Of a stretch of DNA of 64,000 nucleotides, positions 8,334 through 16,735 are shown one piece after another (position 1 is the first letter of the stretch; each line of letters starts with the position of its first letter). The translations under genes and the position numbers were made by a program. The notes below the pieces were generated by a model. That model saw nothing but the letters and a program-made list of their open reading frames with translations. It was not told where the DNA came from and did not search any database. Source of the stretch: AWTP1-13 sp035550075 (GTDB taxonomy: Bacteria > Pseudomonadota > Alphaproteobacteria > Rhizobiales > Hyphomicrobiaceae); assembly GCA_035550075.1 (NCBI GenBank), contig DASZQG010000049.1, forward strand, positions 1 through 64,000. The letters run 5' to 3'.

Positions 8334-9206
8334 CTACTGCCCTCCGCCCAGACTGTGGACGTAGACGGCGAGGGCCTTCAAAGTCACAGGGTCGAGGCGA
8401 CCGGCCCACGCCGGCATCACGCCGCCACGGCCGGTTCTGATGCTGTCGAGAATGGCTTGCTTGCTGCTGCCATAGAGCCAGATGTTGTCCGCCAGGTTAG
8501 GCGCCCCCATGTCCTGCCTGCCCTTGCCGTCGGGTCCATGGCAGGAGGTGCACTGGTCAGCGAAGGTCTTTTCGCCTCGTGCCGCCGCCGCCTGATCGTC
8601 CGACTTGCCCGACAGCGATAGCACGTACTCTGCTGCGTCGTTGATCTGGCGCTCGTCGAGTATCTTGTCGAGGCCATAGCGCGGCATCTGTGTGACGCGC
8701 GCATCCTTTTGGTCCGAACGGATGCCAACGCTGATGGTTTTGTGGATGTCGTCGATCGTTCCGCCCCACAGCCAGTCGTCATCGTTGAGGTTGGGGTAGC
8801 CGGCATAACCTTGCGCCCCACGACCGTGGCAGGGCGCACAGTTGGCCTGGAATGCCGCAACCCCGCCCGCCATGGCGAAGCGCAGCAGGTCGGGATCGCT
8901 CTTGATCCTGTCGAGGGGTGTAGCAGCGAGCTTGTCCCCGAACTGAGCCTGGCTGGCTCGGGCGGCCTTGACGTCTTCGGCCACGACGACGCGCTGGCTG
9001 TAACCCAAAACGCCCCTGGAATAGCCAGTAAACGTCGGCCAGGCCGGATAGACGACCCAGTAGCCGATAGCCCATAGAATGGTGGCGTAAAAGGTCAGGA
9101 CCCACCACCTCGGCAGCGGCTTGTTGAGCTCCTTGACCCCGTCCCACTCGTGCCCGGTGGTCTCGACTCCCGTCACGTCGTCGACGTCACGCTGCTTGGC
9201 GCTCAT
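8334..9206 (-). CDS. ccoP: cbb3-type cytochrome c oxidase subunit III (CcoP)
   Basis: A 290-residue membrane-anchored dihaem cytochrome c. It has the family N-terminal signature GHEWDGVKELNKPLPRWW, one transmembrane helix, and haem-binding CAPCH and CTSCH motifs, each with a downstream axial methionine candidate (TQMPRYG, GVMPAW). It passes electrons to CcoO/CcoN. The start at 9206 (MSAKQRD) is chosen because it overlaps the ccoQ stop (ATGA); an upstream ATG would add 29 residues of ccoQ shadow. Confidence 0.97.
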   Translation of the reverse strand: MSAKQRDVDDVTGVETTGHEWDGVKELNKPLPRWWVLTFYATILWAIGYWVVYPAWPTFTGYSRGVLGYSQRVVVAEDVKAARASQAQFGDKLAATPLDRIKSDPDLLRFAMAGGVAAFQANCAPCHGRGAQGYAGYPNLNDDDWLWGGTIDDIHKTISVGIRSDQKDARVTQMPRYGLDKILDERQINDAAEYVLSLSGKSDDQAAAARGEKTFADQCTSCHGPDGKGRQDMGAPNLADNIWLYGSSKQAILDSIRTGRGGVMPAWAGRLDPVTLKALAVYVHSLGGGQ

Positions 9207-9382
9207 AGTCGCCCCCCGTCGGTCGGCGGCTGGCGGTCGAGATCGAGCGCGCGTTGTTGGGCCCTCTCGAAGCGTGGCCCGTTCTTCGGCCACAATGCAT
9301 AGACCAGCACTGCGGCGAACAGGGCCATGAACATGATGAGCGAGGTCACTTGGCTCAGCGTGGCGATCGTGTCGTAGGTCAT
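9203..9382 (-). CDS. ccoQ: cbb3-type oxidase subunit IV (CcoQ)
   Basis: A short 59-residue gene between ccoO and ccoP. It begins MTYDTIATLSQVTSLIMFMA, forms a single transmembrane helix, and continues with the CcoQ-typical YALWPKNGPRFERAQQ. CcoQ stabilises the cbb3 complex. The stop overlaps the ccoP start by the ATGA arrangement, and the start is 15 nt after the ccoO stop. Confidence 0.95.
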   Translation of the reverse strand: MTYDTIATLSQVTSLIMFMALFAAVLVYALWPKNGPRFERAQQRALDLDRQPPTDGGRL

Positions 9383-9397
9383 GGGATCTCGCTCTTT

Positions 9398-10126
9398 TCA
9401 GCGTAGGTTCGGGCCGGATGCGTCGAAGGTCGCGAAATCGACGAGTGTGCCAAGCACTTGCAGGTATGCGATGAGCGCGTCGAGCTCGCTTGGCTGCGTG
9501 TCCGGTTTGCCGTCGAACTTGGCCACCTTGGCTTTCGGATAGCGCCGCAGGAACTCGCGCGCCGGGCGGCTGTCGGGCACGACCTGAGCAGCCAAGTCCT
9601 GTGCCGCCTTGTCGATCATCTCGTCGGTATAGGGCACGCCGACCAGGCGCAGCGTTTTCAAACGGTCAGCGATGCCACGTGTGTCCAGCCTGCGTTCAGC
9701 CAACCATGGATAACCCGGCATGATACTTTCAGGGACCACGGAGCGCGGATTGATGAGGTGCTCGGCCTGCCACTGGTCGGAGTATTTGCCGCCGACGCGC
9801 GCGAGATCGGGTCCAGTGCGCTTGGATCCCCATTGGAAGGGATGGTCGTACATGCTCTCAGCGGCGAGGCTGTAATGGCCGTAGCGCTCGACCTCGTCAC
9901 GCAGCGTGCGCACCATCTGGCTATGGCAGCCGTAGCAACCTTCGCGCACGTAGATGTCGCGGCCAGCTTGTTCCAGCGGCGTATAGGGACGCATGCCCGC
10001 GACTTTCTCGATCGTGCTTTCCACCCAGAACAAGGGAGCAATCTGCACAATGCCGCCGATCGAGACGACCACCAGGATGCCGATCAGAAGTAGGATCGAG
10101 TTCTTCTCAAACAGCTCATGATTCAT
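9398..10126 (-). CDS. ccoO: cbb3-type cytochrome c oxidase subunit II (CcoO)
   Basis: A 242-residue monohaem cytochrome c: an N-terminal transmembrane anchor (ILLLIGILVVVSIGGIVQIAPL), then the periplasmic haem motif CYGCH within YVREGCYGCHSQ, and the family motif RTGPDLARVGGKYS. It relays electrons from CcoP to the catalytic CcoN. It lies 9 nt after ccoN. Confidence 0.97.
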   Translation of the reverse strand: MNHELFEKNSILLLIGILVVVSIGGIVQIAPLFWVESTIEKVAGMRPYTPLEQAGRDIYVREGCYGCHSQMVRTLRDEVERYGHYSLAAESMYDHPFQWGSKRTGPDLARVGGKYSDQWQAEHLINPRSVVPESIMPGYPWLAERRLDTRGIADRLKTLRLVGVPYTDEMIDKAAQDLAAQVVPDSRPAREFLRRYPKAKVAKFDGKPDTQPSELDALIAYLQVLGTLVDFATFDASGPNLR

Positions 10127-10135
10127 GGTTCGGAC

Positions 10136-11791
10136 CTATTCCGCCGCCGCAGGCCGGAGCTGTGGAGTAGCCGCAATGCGCGGTTGATCCGCGATGTCGA
10201 GGGGTTCGTCGCCACGCACCGTGCGCCAAACGTTGTAGGCCATGATCAGAGAGCCCAGCACGAACAGAAGCCCTCCGATGGCGCGGATGACGTAGTAGGG
10301 CTTCATGGCTTCGACGGTTTCGATGAACGAGTACTGCAGGAAGCCCAACTTGTCGTAGGCGCGCCACATCAGGCCTTGCGTGATGCCCGACACCCACATG
10401 GCCGTGATGTAGAGCACGATGCCGATAGTCGCGGTCCAGAAGTGCCACTCGACGAGGCGCATGGAATAGAGACCACGCCGGCCCCACAGCCACGGCACCA
10501 GACAATAGATCGCGCCGAATGAGACCATAGCGACCCAGCCGAGCGCGCCCGAATGCACGTGGCCAATGGTCCAGTCGGTATAGTGTGAGAGCGAATTGAC
10601 TGACTTGATACTCATGACCGGGCCTTCGAAGGTCGACATGCCGTAGAAGGCGACAGAGACGACCAGCAAGCGCACGACCGGATCCGTGCGCAGCTTGTCC
10701 CATGCGCCCGACAGCGTCATCAGCCCGTTGATCATGTCGCCCCAGGACGGCATCCACAGCATGATCGAGAACGTCATGCCCAGCGTCTGCGCCCAGTCGG
10801 GCAGGGCCGTATAGTGCAGATGGTGGGGGCCGGCCCAGATATAAAGAAAAATCAGCGTCCAAAAATGTACGATGGAGAGGCGATAAGAGTAGACCGGCCG
10901 CTCCACGCGCTTGGGGATGAAGTAGTACATGATGCCGAGAAAGCCGGCGGTCAGGAAGAAGCCGACCGCATTGTGCCCGTACCACCATTGCGTCATGGCA
11001 TCCTGCACGCCCGAGTAGACAATGTAGCTCTTCGGGCTCGTCAGACTGACCGGAATGGTCGCGTTGTTGACGATGTGCAGCATGGCGATGGTGACGATGA
11101 AGGCCAGGTAGAACCAGTTCGCCACATAGATGTGCGGCTCCTTGCGCTTGGCCAGCGTGCCGAGGAACACCGCCAGGTAGACCACCCACACGATGGTGAG
11201 CCATAAGTCCGCGTACCACTCGGGTTCGGCATACTCCTTGCCTTGCGTGATCCCCAGCAGGTAGCCGGTGGCCGCCACCGCGATGAAAAGCTGGTATCCC
11301 CAGATCACGAACCACGGCGCCCAGCGGCCGGCGAGGCGCGCATGGCAGGTGCGTTGCACCACATAGAACGACGTCGCAAGCAGCACGTTGCCGCCGAAGG
11401 CAAAGATGACCGCCGAAGTGTGCAGCGGGCGCAAGCGGCCAAAACTCGTCCACGGCAGATCGAGATTGAGAGCGGGAAAGGCAAGCTGCCAGGCGAGCAC
11501 GTCACCCACGACAAAGCCGGCAATGCCCCAGAGAACGGCTGCGATGGTTGCGGCCTTGATGGGGCCGTCCATGTAGCCCGTGGCAATCTCTCGCCTCGTG
11601 TCGAATGAGAATTCCAGCACGAGGACCGCAGCGATGACGCAAGCAACCAACAGGAGCAGGCCGTGAAAGGCCATGCCGGGATCGCTGGATGTGAGCAGCA
11701 ATCCAACCCCGACCGCGGCACCGATAAAGGCGCCCGACAAGGCCAATCCGTCGGCTAAGGCCGCCCGTTCTTCAACTCGCCGTGTCGACAC
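10136..11791 (-). CDS. ccoN: cbb3-type cytochrome c oxidase catalytic subunit I (CcoN)
   Basis: A 551-residue haem-copper oxidase subunit with about 12-14 transmembrane helices. Histidine ligand motifs are visible: LRPLHTSAV (low-spin haem), WWYGHNAVG (Cu-B and the region of the cross-linked tyrosine), AGPHHLHYT (Cu-B) and GHVHSGALGW (high-spin haem). It is the oxygen-reducing subunit of the high-affinity C-type oxidase used at low oxygen. It is first in ccoNOQPGHIS, with a perfect FixK/FNR box 83 bp upstream of its start. Confidence 0.98.
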   Translation of the reverse strand: MSTRRVEERAALADGLALSGAFIGAAVGVGLLLTSSDPGMAFHGLLLLVACVIAAVLVLEFSFDTRREIATGYMDGPIKAATIAAVLWGIAGFVVGDVLAWQLAFPALNLDLPWTSFGRLRPLHTSAVIFAFGGNVLLATSFYVVQRTCHARLAGRWAPWFVIWGYQLFIAVAATGYLLGITQGKEYAEPEWYADLWLTIVWVVYLAVFLGTLAKRKEPHIYVANWFYLAFIVTIAMLHIVNNATIPVSLTSPKSYIVYSGVQDAMTQWWYGHNAVGFFLTAGFLGIMYYFIPKRVERPVYSYRLSIVHFWTLIFLYIWAGPHHLHYTALPDWAQTLGMTFSIMLWMPSWGDMINGLMTLSGAWDKLRTDPVVRLLVVSVAFYGMSTFEGPVMSIKSVNSLSHYTDWTIGHVHSGALGWVAMVSFGAIYCLVPWLWGRRGLYSMRLVEWHFWTATIGIVLYITAMWVSGITQGLMWRAYDKLGFLQYSFIETVEAMKPYYVIRAIGGLLFVLGSLIMAYNVWRTVRGDEPLDIADQPRIAATPQLRPAAAE

Positions 11792-11873
11792 TTTGCCTGC
11801 CCCCTGGACTTCTGGACGCTGTGCAGCGCATCAATCGCCGCCGAGGAGTTAAACCGCGCCTTCGTTGTTGCTT

Positions 11874-11887
11874 TTGATCCAGATCAA
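11874..11887 (-). promoter_or_regulatory. FixK/FNR-type box upstream of ccoN
   Basis: TTGAT-CCAG-ATCAA is a perfect match to the FNR/FixK consensus TTGAT-N4-ATCAA. It lies 83 bp upstream of the ccoN start on the minus strand. Expression of the oxidase cluster under low oxygen by a CRP/FNR-family activator is therefore expected. No such regulator gene lies in the window. Confidence 0.88.
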
Positions 11888-11954
11888 TCGATGGGCGACG
11901 TTGATCTCCGAACAGCGATCGCTTCAGCGCCCTGCGGCGATTATTCACGCGTCC

Positions 11955-12689
11955 TCAGCCGAACTTGACGAAGAGCTTGGCGAATGCCGGTTTCAGTTTC
12001 ATGCGCATATCCTTGATGCGCGGCACATCGCCGGTTCGGACCGTGGCTCTCAGATCGGCGACGGTTTTGTTGAGCGCTTCAACCAGCGGCTCGAAGTCGG
12101 AGGCAACAGCAGCGTCCGGCGGCGGAGCCTTGCGCAGCTCGGCGCCGAGGAAGGCGAGGACGGAAACATCTTCCGTGAGGTCGATCAGTCCGTCTCCGGC
12201 AAAGCCGCCATAGCTCTTCGTCAGAACCTGTTCCATGGCGTGATGGAACGCATCGATGCGGTCGGAATAGGCAATAAGGCCGTTGCGCTCACGCATGTCC
12301 GAGAAGACCGCGCGCAGGGATTCGAGGATTTCGTGAGCTTGCGCGAGAGCGCCGTTGCCGACCTCGGCCTTGGCACGTTCAACGATTGCGGTTGCGGCCG
12401 CGAGGCTCTCGCTCCACCTCGGATCTTCTGAATACTGCGGAGGTGGCGTCGCGAGGTATTTGCGTGTCAGCATCGACCACTTCGCCTCGAACGCCGAAAG
12501 GGCCTTCTCACTGCCATCGCGGTTGTTGGCATTGGTGGCGAACAGCGCGTTGCGGTAGTCCGCATAGGCCGTGCGGAACGCAGAATCGTAGTCTGCGATG
12601 GGACCGGCCAAGAGCGGGGCAGGACGAAAAGCAAGAAGTGCGGTCGTCAGCAGCACGGCAAGCGAGCGAACTCGCATATGGTTCGTCAT
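11955..12689 (-). CDS. Exported helical protein of unknown function
   Basis: A 244-residue protein with a Sec signal peptide (VLLTTALLAFRPAPLLAGP, cleavage near residue 29) and an otherwise mostly helical, charged sequence. The pattern (FRTAYADYRNALFATN...AFHHAMEQVL...DLRATVRTGD) recalls cytochrome c'-like or imelysin-like helical bundles. There is no CxxCH motif and no other metal site, so a haem role is not supported. It lies just beyond the ccoN promoter region on the same strand and precedes no obvious partner. Function not recognised. Confidence 0.75.
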   Translation of the reverse strand: MTNHMRVRSLAVLLTTALLAFRPAPLLAGPIADYDSAFRTAYADYRNALFATNANNRDGSEKALSAFEAKWSMLTRKYLATPPPQYSEDPRWSESLAAATAIVERAKAEVGNGALAQAHEILESLRAVFSDMRERNGLIAYSDRIDAFHHAMEQVLTKSYGGFAGDGLIDLTEDVSVLAFLGAELRKAPPPDAAVASDFEPLVEALNKTVADLRATVRTGDVPRIKDMRMKLKPAFAKLFVKFG

Positions 12690-12750
12690 GACTTTGCCCT
12701 TACGCGATCACAGACCGCTTTCTTTCCCGCCCCGCGTCTCGGCAGCGGGA

Positions 12751-13008
12751 CTACTTTTTCGTCCCGCCGAGTTGCTTGCCGCGTCCGCCGCCGGTCGTAT
12801 CGAGTGCCTTTTTGCAGGCGCCAGACAAGATCGCGTATTTAGATTCAAGGCAGATCCGGATGCTGCCGTCATGACGCTTGCCCGAGCAGAATTTGGCGAT
12901 GTCCTTGGCACAACTGGTTGCAACGGGACCGGTTTGCGCAAAGGCGCCCGTTGCAAAGCCGCTAAGGCCGATGAAGGCGACGAAGGCAGGAAAAGTGACG
13001 CTACGCAT
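12751..13008 (-). CDS. Small exported cysteine-rich (GLG1-like) protein
   Basis: An 85-residue protein with a signal peptide ending at AFAQ and one Cys-rich repeat resembling PF00839: SCAKDIAKFC, then ICLESKYAILSGACKKAL. The four cysteines probably form two disulfides in the periplasm. Such single-repeat proteins are common in Hyphomicrobiales and uncharacterised. It lies 61 nt upstream of the helical exported gene on the same strand and may be cotranscribed with it. Confidence 0.78.
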   Translation of the reverse strand: MRSVTFPAFVAFIGLSGFATGAFAQTGPVATSCAKDIAKFCSGKRHDGSIRICLESKYAILSGACKKALDTTGGGRGKQLGGTKK

Positions 13009-13132
13009 GGGATGAACTCCTAGATTGGGTCGGGGACGCTGACGGAGCTAAATTCGATGCTGGCCGGCCATCGACGGCCGACGGGGCGGTGCCCGGACAG
13101 ATCCGGCATCACTGCCCCGATTTTCGCGGCAC

Positions 13133-13693
13133 TCAGCCCCACGGGCCTCGCATCATGCCGACCATCGGGATGCCGACATCATCCGCATCCTTTTTCTGCT
13201 CGTCGGATAGCACGGCGTAGAGCTTGTTCACCGCCGACTTGACCGACTTGATCTCGTCGAGCCGGACCGTCATGAACTGCTCCTGCGCTTCGACGCGCTC
13301 TGGCAGGGTCTTGCCGCGTTCGCCGCCACCGAAAATGCTCTGCATGCGCTCGTTGTGGTGCTTGGCAGCGGTACGGACCGCATCAGCCAGTTCGTTCCAG
13401 GCCGCGTTCTGAGCTCCCGTGATCTTCAGCTCAGCTTTGACATAAGCAAGCTGCCCCTCGATGCGCTCCAGCATCCATGCGGAGTTGCCGCCGCGACCCC
13501 AGCCCCACATTCCGCCGCCGGGACCCATGCCCCAGCCGGGACCCATGCCCGAGCCGGGACCCATGTGCCATCCCATGCCCCAGCCTCGATTGTCGCTGCC
13601 GCGATCCGCGGGCGGCCCGCCCTGCGCTACGGCGAATCCAGCAATACTCATCGCAATCGCAGCCGGACCCGCCATTTTGAGCCAAGCGTTCAT
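13133..13693 (-). CDS. Periplasmic LTXXQ (Spy/CpxP-like) protein with a Gly/Met/Trp-rich segment
   Basis: A 186-residue exported protein. The signal peptide covers residues 1-22. Residues about 30-65 are a low-complexity Gly/Met/Trp/Pro stretch with repeats of the form MGPG-x-GMGPG. The rest is a helical domain with the Spy/CpxP pattern (LKITGAQNAAWNELADAVR and LYAVLSDEQKKDAD, the two LTxxQ-like motifs). Spy-like proteins act as periplasmic chaperones or metal sensors. Methionine-rich segments can bind Cu(I), which would suit a neighbour of cbb3 genes; that is inference. The start at 13693 is the ATG before the signal peptide. A perfect FixK/FNR box lies 64 bp upstream. Confidence 0.82.
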   Translation of the reverse strand: MNAWLKMAGPAAIAMSIAGFAVAQGGPPADRGSDNRGWGMGWHMGPGSGMGPGWGMGPGGGMWGWGRGGNSAWMLERIEGQLAYVKAELKITGAQNAAWNELADAVRTAAKHHNERMQSIFGGGERGKTLPERVEAQEQFMTVRLDEIKSVKSAVNKLYAVLSDEQKKDADDVGIPMVGMMRGPWG

Positions 13694-14262
13694 GCTGTCC
13701 TCCTTGAGGTCACAAACATCAAGTTTGCAGGAGAGCACGCGGGCGCTTCCTCGCCTTTGATGCCGATCAAACGGCGCTGCATCCGGTTGATGTGCATCGC
13801 TCTCGCATGAGCGATCCGCGCAAATGCCCGTTGCGCGAGCCGGCGATGGGGGCAAAATCAGAAGCGCGCGCGAATGATGCCGTTCAAATGTGCGGCGGGA
13901 CTTGGGGTGGGCTTTGGCGCACGCCAACGCGGCGTGCGCCAGCACACCACCGATTGAGCTGGCAACTTAGAGCCGTTTCCACACGTGCCACATCCATGAC
14001 GTGGATTGTGCGACGCGGTCATGCGCGAGGCTGCGCACTGCGGAAAGTCGCCTCAGACGGAGGCTTGCCCCCTGTGAGGCAATAAGTCCGCATGCTGAAT
14101 GAAGGTGCAATCACGTTGCGTTTGGTTAAGAGAGGATTCTTTTTGCCTGGCATTCAGCTTTCATTCATCCGCCCTGGCTCAAAAGTTAAGCTACGGGGAA
14201 AACCAGTGTGTTTCCCGGTAGAGAGACGTCACAGACACGAAACGCGAAGGAGGACTACACTG
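13694..14262. other. Intergenic stretch between the LTXXQ and His/Arg-rich genes
   Basis: Apart from the FixK/FNR box at 13757-13770, no gene can be supported in these 569 nt. The region should hold divergent promoters for the two exported proteins. Its 3' part (after 14090) is less GC-rich than its surroundings, as expected for a promoter. Confidence 0.6.
13757..13770 (-). promoter_or_regulatory. FixK/FNR-type box upstream of the LTXXQ gene
   Basis: TTGAT-GCCG-ATCAA is a perfect consensus match, 64 bp upstream of the LTXXQ start codon, nearly the same arrangement as at ccoN. It implies oxygen-dependent control of this periplasmic protein. Confidence 0.8.
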
Positions 14263-14517
14263 ATGATCCGCAGTCTTTGGGCGATGGCGTTCGCCTGCTT
14301 GCTTCTCGGCTTTGCCGCCTCTGGCGCCACGGCCGCGCCTGCTCCGAAAGCCGGAGCCGCGACGCTTGCGACGGGTGAACTCGTGACGAAAGTGGATCGC
14401 CGCCGTCATCACATTCGTCGTTATCATCACCGCCGCTACCACCATCACCGTCGCCACCGCGTTTGCTGGCACGGCCGCCATTCGCGCCGGCACTGCGTCT
14501 GGCGCTGGTACCGCTAA
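14263..14517 (+). CDS. Small exported His/Arg-rich protein
   Basis: An 84-residue protein with a clear signal peptide (MIRSLWAMAFACLLLGFAAS, cleavage after ATA-AP). Its mature part ends in a strongly basic His/Arg/Tyr run with about 15 histidines and two cysteines (RVCWHGRHSRRHC). An AAGGAGG ribosome site 7-13 nt upstream fixes the start at 14263, although the frame is open further upstream. The composition suggests metal or polyanion binding. Similar short His-Arg-rich exported proteins are common and uncharacterised in this order. Confidence 0.78.
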   Translation: MIRSLWAMAFACLLLGFAASGATAAPAPKAGAATLATGELVTKVDRRRHHIRRYHHRRYHHHRRHRVCWHGRHSRRHCVWRWYR

Positions 14518-14561
14518 GTCATCTTCAGCCGGGCTCGATCAGAGCCCGTCTGACCGATGCT

Positions 14562-14589
14562 GGGCGGCCATGAGGGCCGCCCTTTTTTT
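14562..14589 (+). terminator. Rho-independent terminator
   Basis: Hairpin GGGCGGCC-ATGAG-GGCCGCCC followed by a T7 run, 45 nt after the stop of the His/Arg-rich gene. It separates this gene from the convergent DUF192 gene. Confidence 0.85.
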
Positions 14590-14628
14590 GCGCGATGATT
14601 GGTGATCGGCCTGATGCCGCGGCAATGA

Positions 14629-15108
14629 CTATTTGCCCGGCTTGAAAAGGCGATGCACGACACGGTCGCCGGGCTTCAGGCCAAGCCGCTCCGCCGCTCC
14701 GCCGGCAAGCTCCAGGCAGGCGACGACGTCGCCCCGGGAGCCGATAATCGCCAGGGAAAACGGTTCGGTATACGCCTCGATACGGTGCACGGTTCCGTCG
14801 GCGCGGATGAACACCATGTCGAGGGGGATGTAGGTGTTTTTCATCCACATCGTGATTTCCTGCGGCCGGTCGTAGAAGAACAGCATCCCGGCCGTATCGG
14901 CCAAGTGCGTGCGGAACATGAGCCCGCGGGCCCGCTCGGAATCGCTTTCGGTGATCTCGACCTGGATCGTGCGCTCCCCCTGCGCGGTGATCAGCTTCAT
15001 GGTCTCGTGCAGCATGGCCTCGGCGGGCTTTGCGATGCTCACCGCCAGCAGGGGAAGCACCAGCAAAAACAGGGCCGCCCGGCGGGCGACCCTGAAGTGA
15101 GCCATCAT
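14629..15108 (-). CDS. DUF192 family exported protein
   Basis: A 159-residue protein with an N-terminal signal peptide (ALFLLVLPLLAVSIAKPAEA) and the whole DUF192 domain: ERARGLMFRTHLADTAGMLF, then MWMKNTYIPLDMVFI, with the C-terminal LELAGGAAERLGLKPGD. The family's molecular role is unknown. The start at 15108 (MMAHFRV) is preferred because the longer frame runs into the cold-shock gene 20 nt upstream. The cold-shock/DUF192 pairing is conserved in many alphaproteobacteria. Confidence 0.9.
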   Translation of the reverse strand: MMAHFRVARRAALFLLVLPLLAVSIAKPAEAMLHETMKLITAQGERTIQVEITESDSERARGLMFRTHLADTAGMLFFYDRPQEITMWMKNTYIPLDMVFIRADGTVHRIEAYTEPFSLAIIGSRGDVVACLELAGGAAERLGLKPGDRVVHRLFKPGK

Positions 15109-15127
15109 CAGTGCTTGCGTGTAAATA

Positions 15128-15721
15128 TCAGTGCTTGGGCGGCAGCCCGGGCGGGACGCCGTCCGGCCGCAGCTCGGCCGCCATGCACCCCTTCTCGCCC
15201 ATGCCCCAGCGAACCTGAACGTATTGCTCCGGCCGAAGCTCTGTGAAGCCGAACCGGCGCAGCGTCTCCATGTGGCAGAAGATGTCCGGGGTGCCTTCGC
15301 CACGTGTCAGGAATCCGAACCCACGCACCCGGTTGAACCACTTGCACTTGGCGCGTTCCCAGTCGCTTTCGGCTTTTACCACGACGTGTGTGCGCTGCGG
15401 CAGCTGCGATGGATGAATGGCTGTGCTGTCATCCATGCTGAGGACCCGAAAGGCCTGCAGCCCCCGCGGGCGCTTCAGCACCTCGCAGTGGACCCGCGCA
15501 CCCTCGTAAGCGGTCTGGAAGCCCCCGGCTCTCAGGCAGGTGACGTGCAAGAGCACGTCCGGCAGGCCGTTATCTGGCACAATGAAGCCATAACCTTTTG
15601 AAACATCGAACCATTTAATGGCACCGGCGATTTCGAACACCTCCAGTCCCTGTTCGCCCGCCGTCGCTCGCTGTTCGCCTTCAGGAAGACCATCAGGTGG
15701 AAGTCTTTCCTCGTCCCCCAT
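15128..15721 (-). CDS. Double cold-shock-domain protein
   Basis: A 197-residue protein with two cold-shock domains. The first (about residues 30-95) has GAIKWFDVSKGYGFIVPDNG, which keeps the RNP1-like KGYGFI core. The second (about 118-185) has KCKWFNRVRGFGFLTRGEGT and IFCHMETLRRFGF. Single-stranded nucleic-acid binding is expected. Two-domain CspA relatives of this length are typical of alphaproteobacteria. It is probably transcribed with the DUF192 gene. Confidence 0.93.
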   Translation of the reverse strand: MGDEERLPPDGLPEGEQRATAGEQGLEVFEIAGAIKWFDVSKGYGFIVPDNGLPDVLLHVTCLRAGGFQTAYEGARVHCEVLKRPRGLQAFRVLSMDDSTAIHPSQLPQRTHVVVKAESDWERAKCKWFNRVRGFGFLTRGEGTPDIFCHMETLRRFGFTELRPEQYVQVRWGMGEKGCMAAELRPDGVPPGLPPKH

Positions 15722-16288
15722 TGGAGTAATCCCCGCTACTGTTGAACCTACTAAGCTGTACGCACCGCAGGCCCGAAGTTTGCCCTCATCGGGTACCTTG
15801 CGTTGGATCAGCGGCGCGGACGTTAACCACGTGGGACGGGACAGGCCAGAGATTTTTTTGTACTCGCGGCCGCGAAATCCAAGATTGTCTGGAAATTGCC
15901 TGAGCGCCCCCGTGTAACGCCCTGGAAAGACGGGAGGCTCTGCCGGCTTCTGTGAGGGGCGTCATCTCTGGGGACTATTATTTAGAATGCCAGGTGACAT
16001 CAATTACAGATGGGAACTGTATTCGCAGAAGTATAGCCAAACGCATTTCTGATTCGGTTTCACAATAGGTGACAGCAGTGTATCGCCGCAGGAGCGACGG
16101 CGCGATGCTCGTTGCGTTTTTCCACTGCTATCGACGGCTGCGGACCGCCGCTGGGAAACATCCGCAGGTTGTGCTCAATACGGTCAAGACGCTAATGCGA
16201 TTCTCTTGCGCGTCGGCATGTTGCGGCGCAAGGTTCGCACGGATTTTTCCGGGCCAATATCCGCAATGCGGCGTGAGGAGGTTGAGCA
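15722..16288. other. Intergenic stretch between the cold-shock and glyoxalase genes
   Basis: These 567 nt hold no supported gene. The part next to 15721 should contain the promoter and a long 5' leader of the cold-shock gene, a feature of many csp genes. No clear hairpin or known riboswitch was recognised by eye. Confidence 0.5.
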
Positions 16289-16735
16289 GTGTCACTGCGC
16301 TATTTGCATACGATGGTGCGCATCAGCAACATCGAAAAGAGCTTGGACTTTTACTGCGACAAACTTGGGATGCAGGAAGTCCATCGCCGGGAAGATCAGG
16401 CCGGGCGCTACACCCTCATCTTCCTGGCGGCACCCGAGGACAAGCAGCAGGCTACCAGCACGCGCGCGCCCCTGCTCGAGCTGACCTTCAACTGGGATCC
16501 GGAAGTCTATGGGGAAGGCCGCAATTTCGGCCACCTCGCGTTCGAGGTCGATGACATCTATGCCACCTGCGACCGGCTGATGAAGGGCGGCGTCACCATC
16601 AACCGCCCCCCGCGCGACGGTCGCATGGCGTTCATCCGCTCGCCCGACAACGTCTCCATCGAGCTTCTGCAAAAGGGGGCCGCACAGGCGAAGAAGGAGC
16701 CGTGGGCGTCGATGCCCAACACCGGCAAATGGTGA
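16289..16735 (+). CDS. gloA: Lactoylglutathione lyase (glyoxalase I)
   Basis: A 148-residue VOC-fold enzyme that converts the methylglyoxal-glutathione hemithioacetal to lactoylglutathione. The two beta-alpha-beta-beta-beta modules are visible (LHTMVRISNIEKSLDFY; GHLAFEVDDIYATCDRL). Metal-ligand candidates are His in LHTMVRI, Glu in LLELTF, His in FGHLAF and Glu in SIELLQ. The start is GTG at 16289, preceded by a GAGGAG ribosome site. Length fits the family. Confidence 0.92.
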   Translation: MSLRYLHTMVRISNIEKSLDFYCDKLGMQEVHRREDQAGRYTLIFLAAPEDKQQATSTRAPLLELTFNWDPEVYGEGRNFGHLAFEVDDIYATCDRLMKGGVTINRPPRDGRMAFIRSPDNVSIELLQKGAAQAKKEPWASMPNTGKW

